Below, one piece after another: positions 31,959-37,447 of a stretch of 37,447 nt of DNA. The notes beneath the pieces were generated by a model. That model saw only the letters and a list, made by a program, of their open reading frames with translations, ran no database searches and was not told the origin of the DNA. Source of the stretch: Acidimicrobiia bacterium. Lineage in GTDB: Bacteria; Actinomycetota; Acidimicrobiia; Spongiisociales; JAHEDJ01. The translations under genes were made by a program, and so were the position numbers. The stretch covers positions 1 to 37,447 of the forward strand of contig JARGFH010000037.1 in the NCBI GenBank assembly GCA_029210695.1, given 5' to 3'. Each line of letters begins with the position of its first letter. Position 1 is the stretch's first letter.

Positions 31959-33351
31959 CGTTCCGCTCCTTCCATCTCGCATGAAACGGCCGGGTGGCCG
32001 GTCGGGGCAGATCTCGATGGTCGGTCCAGGCTGCACCCTTCCCCGGCAGCGAAGAGATCCAGCCCTTCCGTCCCAGGACTTTGGAGCCGAGGCCGGCTGC
32101 CCGCAAGGCAGTGCGCCAGAGCGCGGGCCTGGTGGCCAGGCCCGCGTACCAGCCGATGACTCTTTCGAGGCCCGGGGGCGGGTAGCCCTGGGCGACTGCA
32201 TCACGACGAAGGCGAAGCAGGAGTTCGGGAAGGTCGATCCTGACCGGACAGGCGTCGAGGCAGGCGCCACACAAACTCGAGGCGTAGGGGAGGTCGTGCC
32301 AATCCTCCAGGCCGAGGAGGGACGGGACCAGCACTGCACCGATTGGCCCTGAGTAGGTGAACCCGTAGGCGTGTCCACCGGCTTCCCGGTAGACCGGACA
32401 CACGTTGAGGCACGCCCCGCACCGTATGCAGGCGAGTATCTCGGCAGTGTCTCCTCCCAGAACCCGGGACCGGCCGTTATCGAGGATGACGACATGGAAC
32501 TCATCCGGTCCGTCGGGCTCCTCCGGCCGACGCGGCCCGGTGATCAGGCTCGTATACACGCTCAGTTTCTGACCGGTCGCACTCCTGGCGAGAACCTCCA
32601 GAATCACGGCGGCGTCTCCGAGCGTCGGAACGATTCTCTCCATCCCCATGATCGCAACGTGAACTCTGGGAGCGGTGGTCGTCAGCCTGCCGTTTCCTTC
32701 ATTCGTGACGAGCGAAACGGTTCCGGATTCGGCGATGGCGACGTTGCAGCCGGAGATCCCCATGTCTGCGTCCAGGAAGATCTGGCGGAGGTGGCTCCTG
32801 GCGATCCCGTTCAGTTCCTGGGGGTCATCCGTGTATTCGACGTCGAGCTTGTCTGCGAACAGACGACCGACATCCTGGCGGGTCTTGTGCATGACGGGCG
32901 CGATGATGTGCGAGGGAGTATCCCCGGACAGTTGAATGATGAACTCACCGAGATCCGTCTCAACGACTTCGAACTCGCCGGCCTCGAGGGCGTCGTTGAG
33001 GTGGATCTCCTCCGTGACCATCGACTTCGACTTGACGATCCGGCCTACGTTTTCCCGTTCGGCGAGCCGGCGGATGTACCCGATAGCTTCCTCGCCGTCG
33101 GCTGCAAAGAAGACGTGACCCCCCTGCGCCTCGACCTCGTCGGTGAAGCGAGCGAGAAGCTCATCGAGATGCGCCAGCGAGTAGAGGCGTATCTCCCTAG
33201 CCCGATCGCGCATCGAGTCCATGCTCGGGAACTCCTCGACCGCGGTGAGCCGATGAGACATCATCCGGCGGCTGCCGGTGTTGAGGGCAGCAACGCCCGG
33301 ACTGCCGAGACCTTTGCGCGCCCGATCGATGAAAGCAACGGGCACCATCAC
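31948..33351 (-). CDS. lutB: LutB-type iron-sulfur lactate utilisation protein (467 aa)
   Basis: A LUD domain (KSKSMVTEEIHLNDALE, GISGCNVAIAESGTVSLVTNEGNGR) followed by two 4Fe-4S ferredoxin-type motifs, CIRCGACLNVCPVY and CGACLDACPV, and a C-terminal helical part. It transfers electrons from lactate oxidation. The GTG at 33351 overlaps the lutA stop (GTGA). The N-terminal about 30 residues look less conserved, so an internal start (for example at MMSHRL) is possible. Confidence 0.93.
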   Translation of the reverse strand: MMVPVAFIDRARKGLGSPGVAALNTGSRRMMSHRLTAVEEFPSMDSMRDRAREIRLYSLAHLDELLARFTDEVEAQGGHVFFAADGEEAIGYIRRLAERENVGRIVKSKSMVTEEIHLNDALEAGEFEVVETDLGEFIIQLSGDTPSHIIAPVMHKTRQDVGRLFADKLDVEYTDDPQELNGIARSHLRQIFLDADMGISGCNVAIAESGTVSLVTNEGNGRLTTTAPRVHVAIMGMERIVPTLGDAAVILEVLARSATGQKLSVYTSLITGPRRPEEPDGPDEFHVVILDNGRSRVLGGDTAEILACIRCGACLNVCPVYREAGGHAYGFTYSGPIGAVLVPSLLGLEDWHDLPYASSLCGACLDACPVRIDLPELLLRLRRDAVAQGYPPPGLERVIGWYAGLATRPALWRTALRAAGLGSKVLGRKGWISSLPGKGAAWTDHRDLPRPATRPFHARWKERNGGT

Positions 33352-34085
33352 GATGCCGGCTCCCCGTTCAAGACTTCCGCGATGTGCTTGACCTCGATGG
33401 TCGATCCCCTGCGGCGGAGCCCGCCGGCGAGGTGCATGAGGCAGCTGACGTCTACGCCGACGAGGAGGTTGGCTCCGGTGGCTTCAACGTTGGTGAGCTT
33501 GGTGGACATTATGGATGCAGAGACCTCCGGCAACTCCACCGAGAAGAGGCCGCCGAATCCGCAGCAGGTCTCCGCGTCCGGCAGATCGACCCGCTCCAGG
33601 CCGGAGACATGGTCGAGGAGGGTTTCCGGTTGAACGCGGATGCCCAGGTTCCGAAACCCGTGACAGGACGGGTGGTAGGTGGCGGTTCGACCTGCGCAAA
33701 CAGCTCCGGCATCGGTGATCCCGAGTTCGTCAACCAGGAAGCTGGAGAACTCCTTGACCCGGGCGGACACCCGTTCGGCGGCCCCCCGCAGTTCGTCGTT
33801 TCCGTCGAACAACTCCGGGGTGTGGTTGATCATCATGTCGGCACACGATCCGGAGGGCACCACGATCGTGCCCTCGGTGGCGTCCAGAACCTCGATCGTG
33901 TGCTGGGCCATCTCCCTGGCCTGGTCGTGGTATCCCACGTTGAAGGCGGGCTGACCGCAACACGTCTGATCGAAGGGGAACTCGACTGTGCAGCCGTGGC
34001 GCTCGAGAACGTCCACTACGGCCTCGCCGACCTCCGGAAAAAAGGAATCGACCAGGCACGTGACAAAGAGTTGCACCTTCACCAT
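33348..34085 (-). CDS. lutA: LutA-type CCG-domain lactate utilisation protein (245 aa)
   Basis: Two cysteine-rich CCG domains (FDQTCCGQPAFN and DAETCCGFGGLF), found in GlpC/HdrB-like subunits and LutA. It is first in the lutABC operon for L-lactate to pyruvate. ATG 34085 is 7 nt after minus-strand TAGGGT (34093-34098), suggesting a leaderless transcript; the GTG three codons earlier is less likely. No lutR or lactate permease is in the window. Confidence 0.92.
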   Translation of the reverse strand: MVKVQLFVTCLVDSFFPEVGEAVVDVLERHGCTVEFPFDQTCCGQPAFNVGYHDQAREMAQHTIEVLDATEGTIVVPSGSCADMMINHTPELFDGNDELRGAAERVSARVKEFSSFLVDELGITDAGAVCAGRTATYHPSCHGFRNLGIRVQPETLLDHVSGLERVDLPDAETCCGFGGLFSVELPEVSASIMSTKLTNVEATGANLLVGVDVSCLMHLAGGLRRRGSTIEVKHIAEVLNGEPAS

Positions 34086-34092
34086 GGGCTGC

Positions 34093-34098
34093 ACCCTA
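34093..34098 (-). promoter_or_regulatory. -10 box of lutABC (leaderless style)
   Basis: Minus-strand TAGGGT, 7 nt before the lutA ATG. It lies in a 59-bp divergent region shared with the LLM oxidoreductase gene. Confidence 0.35.
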
Positions 34099-34144
34099 TC
34101 CGATCGGGCCTAGGATCGCTGCACCAACACGGGAAGGTGTTCGA

Positions 34145-35056
34145 GTGCGTCCGCTGGCCGTCGGAGTCCAGTTGCCGGAAGTGGAACGAGAGGTGCGCTG
34201 GCCGGAGATTCGATCAATGGCCGTGCTGGCCGAAGCGGTCGGCTTTGATTCGATCTGGCTCGGAGACCACCTGGTGTATCGTCCGGAGGATGCAGACCCG
34301 CGCGGACCGTGGGAGGCGTGGTCCATGCTGGCGGCGATCGCGGCGGTGACCGAACGAGTGCAGATCGGTCCGTTGGTGGCCGCCACCGCCTTTCATACCC
34401 CGGCGATGCTGGCCAAAAAGGCAGTGACGGTCGATGAGATCTCGGGCGGCCGGTTGATCCTGGGCCTCGGCGCCGGTTGGAACCGCACCGAGTTCGATGC
34501 TTTCGGATACCCGTTCGACCATCGTGCCTCCCGCTTCGAGGAAGCCTTCCACCTCATCCGGCGATTGGTAGGCGGAGAGGAAGTCGATCACCGGGGTGGG
34601 TACTACCGCCTCGATCAGGCGGTGCTGCTGCCGGCCGGGCCGCGGCCCGGCGGCCCGCCGATCCTCATCGGTTCGCAGGGGCCCCGGTTGCTGAAGGCAA
34701 CGGCTCCCTTCATGGATCAGTGGAACGGCTGGTATGCGTGGTACGGCAACCGGGCCGAGGGCCTGCCGGACCTGCTGGCCAAGCTCGAAGATGCATGTGA
34801 GGCAGTCGGTCGGGACTCCTCCGAGATCTCCAAGACGGTTGCCGTGCTCGCCACACTTCCGGGCGGTCGTGGCCGGATCCACGGCGACGCCGAGCAGGAG
34901 GGCAAGAACCCGCTGGCCGGTTCGCCCGCCGAAATCGCCGATGTGCTCGGCCGGTATGCCGGATTGGGGATCGACCACGTGCAGATGGTGCTCGACCCCA
35001 TCACCGAAGGATCGATCGAATGGTTCACGTCTGTTCTGTCCGAACTGGATGCCTAG
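34145..35056 (+). CDS. LLM class (probably F420-dependent) oxidoreductase (303 aa)
   Basis: A luciferase-like TIM-barrel flavin/F420 enzyme. Motifs: GVQLPEVE start, AEAVGFDSIWLGDHLVYRPED, ISGGRLILGLGAGWNRTEFDAFGYPFDHRASRFEEA, PILIGSQGPRLLKATA, and AGLGIDHVQMVLDP at the end. This pattern is common in F420-dependent actinobacterial enzymes. GGGAAGG precedes the GTG start. FMN use is an alternative and the substrate is unknown. It is divergent from lutA. Confidence 0.85.
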   Translation: MRPLAVGVQLPEVEREVRWPEIRSMAVLAEAVGFDSIWLGDHLVYRPEDADPRGPWEAWSMLAAIAAVTERVQIGPLVAATAFHTPAMLAKKAVTVDEISGGRLILGLGAGWNRTEFDAFGYPFDHRASRFEEAFHLIRRLVGGEEVDHRGGYYRLDQAVLLPAGPRPGGPPILIGSQGPRLLKATAPFMDQWNGWYAWYGNRAEGLPDLLAKLEDACEAVGRDSSEISKTVAVLATLPGGRGRIHGDAEQEGKNPLAGSPAEIADVLGRYAGLGIDHVQMVLDPITEGSIEWFTSVLSELDA

Positions 35057-35089
35057 CTTCTTTCGACGAGACGATCCAGCGAAGGAACC

Positions 35090-35107
35090 CCCGGGTCTTC
35101 GCCCGGG
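35090..35107. terminator. CCCGGG hairpin between convergent genes
   Basis: CCCGGG-TCTTCG-CCCGGG between the LLM gene stop and the HD-GYP gene stop. It is suited to act in both directions. Confidence 0.45.
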
Positions 35108-35116
35108 CTTCGGATC

Positions 35117-35695
35117 TCAGGCGGTGAGTTCCATCCAGTTGGGAATCCCGTTCTGCCACGACGTGACAACGAGGTCGTGCATGGCATCGACGATGTCTGG
35201 ATCGAACTGGGTGCCTGCGTTGTCGCGGAGTTCCTGAAGTGCTTGATGGACGGGTTGGGGATGCTGATATGCCCGGTCGCTGGTCATGGCATCGAACGCA
35301 TCGGCCACCGACAACACCCGGGCCGTGAGCGGGATCTCCGAATTCCTCAGGCCTACCGGATAGCCCCGTCCGTCGAATCGTTCGTGGTGACAGAGAACTG
35401 CCTGGGCGATCTCTTCGTCGACCAGACCCGTGAGCATCTGAAAGCCGATGAGCGGGTGGCGGGCGACCTCGATCATCTCGAACGGGCTGAGTTTGGTGGG
35501 TTTGTCGAGGAGGCGGCGTTCGACTTCGACCTTTCCGATGTCGTGGAGGCGGGCCGCGATCTGTACCTGGATGACCTGGATCGGGCTGAAGTGGACGGCT
35601 CTACCGAGGGCGGCGGCGAGGATGGCCGTGCGCCCGCTGTGATCGGCGAGGGCGCGATCTGCGCTGCAAATGGAAAGCCACAGTTCCTCGACCAT
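35117..35695 (-). CDS. HD-GYP domain phosphodiesterase (192 aa)
   Basis: A stand-alone HD-GYP domain: metal-ligand HD (H51, D52 in LHDIGK), LLDKPTKLS, and HHERFDGRGYP (103-113), the signature of cyclic-di-GMP phosphodiesterases. It has no receiver or sensor domain, so control must be by expression or a partner. GGGAG precedes the ATG. It follows the methyltransferase gene by about 100 bp on the same strand. Confidence 0.88.
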   Translation of the reverse strand: MVEELWLSICSADRALADHSGRTAILAAALGRAVHFSPIQVIQVQIAARLHDIGKVEVERRLLDKPTKLSPFEMIEVARHPLIGFQMLTGLVDEEIAQAVLCHHERFDGRGYPVGLRNSEIPLTARVLSVADAFDAMTSDRAYQHPQPVHQALQELRDNAGTQFDPDIVDAMHDLVVTSWQNGIPNWMELTA

Positions 35696-35797
35696 TCCTG
35701 CTCCCGTCGTTTACCTCTCTCACTGGTATCGGCAAAACCCGTGCTCAATCTTGAGGAGCAGTTCGGCAATAACGTGACGGGTACCCTGCGCACCGGC

Positions 35798-36583
35798 TCA
35801 ACTCGACCGGCCACCCGGGAGTCGTTCTGCGACAAAGCATTCGACGCGATAGCGGATCGATAGCTCAGCCCGGCCGGTCGTGTCGGGATGGTGGTCGAGA
35901 ATCTGCCTGACTTCATCGAGTACGGCGCGGCGTTCCACCTCCGGCAGGACGGCCACATGGCTGACTGAGGCGAGGCGCTGCACCACCATAGGTGGAGAGG
36001 CGACCTGCTCGTGGAAGAACCGGGCGGCATCAAACCGGGAGAAGCCGGGGATCCTCCAGGCAGCAGAGGAGCGCGTTTGATCATGGTCTCTCCATGGGGC
36101 GTGCTTCTCCACTCGATCCATGATCGACCACACCGCATCGACCCAGTCAACGGTTCGATCGCGAGCATTCCAGAGCAGGCCGATTCTTCCGCCCGGCCGG
36201 AGCACACGGCCGAGCTCCGCATGTGTGGCAGGGTTGTCGAACCAGTGGAAGGCCTGGGCGATAGTCATCGCGTCGACGGCGCCGGTTCGGAGCGGCAGGG
36301 CTTCGGCAACGCCGGCGACTACCGGGATATCCGGTGCGGTGCGGTGCAGGAGGGCTCGCATCCCGGCAACAGGCTCGACGGCCATCGGCCGGGCGCCACG
36401 CTCGGCGAGCAATCTGGTGAGTTTGCCGGTTCCGGCGGCAAGATCGACGAGGATCGCGGCCGGGTCGATTGCCAGGTTCGCCATCACCCAATCGACGGCT
36501 TCGGCCGGATAGCCGGGCCGGGCTGCCTCGTAGGCCTCCGCAGCCGAACCGAATCCGTCAGCGGCTACACGGTGGATTGCCAT
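35798..36583 (-). CDS. Class I SAM-dependent methyltransferase (261 aa)
   Basis: Rossmann-fold methyltransferase: FGSAAEAYEAARPGYP start, motif I LVDLAAGTGKLT (from about 46), AVEPVAGM (acidic residue of motif II), VAGVAEALPL, AFHWFDNPA and ELGRVLRPGGRIGLLWNARD. This pattern is typical of the Methyltransf_11 group. The frame is open 72 codons further upstream, but most of that overlaps the dsbA-like gene; ATG 36583 fits the domain boundary. ATG 36643 is an alternative. The substrate is unknown. Confidence 0.82.
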   Translation of the reverse strand: MAIHRVAADGFGSAAEAYEAARPGYPAEAVDWVMANLAIDPAAILVDLAAGTGKLTRLLAERGARPMAVEPVAGMRALLHRTAPDIPVVAGVAEALPLRTGAVDAMTIAQAFHWFDNPATHAELGRVLRPGGRIGLLWNARDRTVDWVDAVWSIMDRVEKHAPWRDHDQTRSSAAWRIPGFSRFDAARFFHEQVASPPMVVQRLASVSHVAVLPEVERRAVLDEVRQILDHHPDTTGRAELSIRYRVECFVAERLPGGRSS

Positions 36584-36626
36584 GAGCGCATTCTGGCGGA
36601 GTTCAATCGGATCGATGCTCCAATTG

Positions 36627-37304
36627 TCAGCAGACCTCGCCATCGAGGTCGCACGACGGCGCCTCGACAGTTCCAGGCGTCCGGTCCTCGAGCCACGCAT
36701 GCAGGGCCGCATCGGCATCCAACGGTGACGCCCAACCTGCGGTGAGATAGGCGGCCGCTTCGCCATCCCGGGCCAGCAGCGCAGGGAATCCGCCGACACC
36801 CCAGCGCCGGGAGAGCGAGAAGTCGCCCCAGGTCAGCTTCTTCGTGACCTCGGATGCCATCGTGGTGAGGAACTCACCGCGATCGACGGGGAACTCGTCG
36901 ACGAGGTCGGGGTAGACGCCGGGGTCGGTGACGTCGACGCCTTCGGAGTAAAAGGCGCGCTGAACTCGGGTGAGGAACGGCAGGGCCTGGGATTCATCGA
37001 TCTGACGCATCGCTACCACCGCCACGGCTGCCTGTTCGGTGTCGTACACCCAGTCGTCCCGATCGAGGAATCTGTGATCGAAAGGTTGTCCGGAGCGTTC
37101 TCCCACCGCCGTCCATGCCCGGGTGAGATAGCTGCGCATTCCGTCGCTGAGAGCCTCGGCGGCAGCTCCCGGCCGTAGTCCGCCCATGACGACCTTGATG
37201 GGAAGCTCAGGATGGTGATCCGCCAACGCCTCGATGCTCGGAGCGAACCCCCAACACCAGGAGCACATCGGATCGGCGACGTATATCAATTCGAGGTCGG
37301 ACAC
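36627..37304 (-). CDS. DsbA-family thioredoxin-fold protein (225 aa)
   Basis: A DsbA/FrnE-like protein with active site CSWC (C14, C17 in DPMCSWCWGF) and a cis-Pro segment GVGGFPALL. There is no signal peptide, so it is cytoplasmic, like FrnE or 2-hydroxychromene isomerase-like proteins. I chose GTG 37304, 10 nt after minus-strand TAGGGT (37315-37320); the longer TTG-initiated frame includes the promoter. It may form an operon with the methyltransferase gene. Confidence 0.85.
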   Translation of the reverse strand: MSDLELIYVADPMCSWCWGFAPSIEALADHHPELPIKVVMGGLRPGAAAEALSDGMRSYLTRAWTAVGERSGQPFDHRFLDRDDWVYDTEQAAVAVVAMRQIDESQALPFLTRVQRAFYSEGVDVTDPGVYPDLVDEFPVDRGEFLTTMASEVTKKLTWGDFSLSRRWGVGGFPALLARDGEAAAYLTAGWASPLDADAALHAWLEDRTPGTVEAPSCDLDGEVC

Positions 37305-37314
37305 AGTGTGCTGG

Positions 37315-37320
37315 ACCCTA
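37315..37320 (-). promoter_or_regulatory. -10 box of the DsbA-like gene
   Basis: Minus-strand TAGGGT, 10 nt before the GTG start. Confidence 0.35.
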
Positions 37321-37343
37321 TCTACCAACCCGGGCTATGCAGA

Positions 37344-37378
37344 CGAAACTCATAACCTAGAACTCATAACCTAGTGGT
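37344..37378. repeat. Heptamer repeat tract 6 (CATAACC/TAGAACT units)
   Basis: CGAAACT, CATAACC, TAGAACT, CATAACC, TAGTGGT: 7-base units alternating as a 14-base period, of the same family as tracts 1 and 3. Confidence 0.75.
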
Positions 37379-37415
37379 CTGTCGCTGAAATGGCGAACCG
37401 GTGTAGTGTTGGGGG

Positions 37416-37447
37416 ATGGTTGCTACTGCTGAAGCGTTGCGGATGTC
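37416..37447 (+). CDS. Start of a gene cut by the window edge, possibly an IS630-type transposase
   Basis: ATG 37416, preceded by GGGGG, encodes MVATAEALRM before the window ends. This N-terminus recalls IS630-family transposases. The sequence before it (GGTCTGTCGCTGAAATGGCGA) begins abruptly after CTAG in the heptamer tract, as an insertion at a TA would. Too little is visible to be sure. Confidence 0.3.
   Translation, partial: MVATAEALRM

Overview
The window looks like a chromosomal stretch of an uncultured, high-GC actinobacterium, probably Acidimicrobiia-like. The basis is SigE-type ECF sigma factors, a GuaB3-type IMP dehydrogenase paralogue, an F420-type luciferase-like oxidoreductase, a free-standing mutase B12 subunit beside sucCD, many GTG starts, and many starts with no Shine-Dalgarno but a TAnnnT box 6-10 nt upstream (leaderless style). 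No database search was possible, so family names rest on motifs and recall.

Layout. 0.1-2.5 kb (minus): a class V PLP enzyme coupled to small membrane proteins. 2.5-3.7 kb: trpS behind a possible attenuator (promoter, 11-codon leader ORF with one Trp codon, terminator-like hairpin). 3.8-7.5 kb: a CPBP membrane protease diverging from the guaB3-guaA purine operon, with a 14-copy heptamer repeat between the starts. 7.7-11.8 kb: a CheA-receiver hybrid kinase, a receiver-GAF protein and a membrane histidine kinase. 11.9-15.2 kb: pcrA/uvrD with a 352-residue intein.

15.2-25.2 kb is the most unusual part. Three tandem operons on the minus strand each encode an ECF sigma factor, a single-pass membrane protein with an outside Asp-box beta-propeller (possible anti-sigma sensor) and a small secreted protein. 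Sigma and propeller genes overlap by ATGA in all three. Each sigma gene is preceded by the same two-box motif, TGT(A/C)CTCC-N17-CG(T/A)(A/G)TTAA. A fourth copy with a one-base mismatch but identical spacing lies at 16226-16258 and reads into a region with no convincing gene. Two same-orientation copies of a palindromic repeat (15279-15414 and 25038-25181) bracket the region. I read this as a duplicated, self-regulated envelope-sensing system; the function is inference.

25.2-37.4 kb returns to metabolism: transaldolase, B12-binding mutase subunit with sucCD (propionate/succinyl-CoA route), a LysE-type exporter, a quinone oxidoreductase, lutABC lactate oxidation, an F420-type oxidoreductase, an HD-GYP phosphodiesterase, a methyltransferase and a DsbA-like protein. 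A possible insertion-sequence start is cut by the right edge. Two repeat families recur between genes: degenerate heptamer tracts (six sites) and a 48-bp palindrome (two copies). No rRNA, tRNA or CRISPR array was seen.
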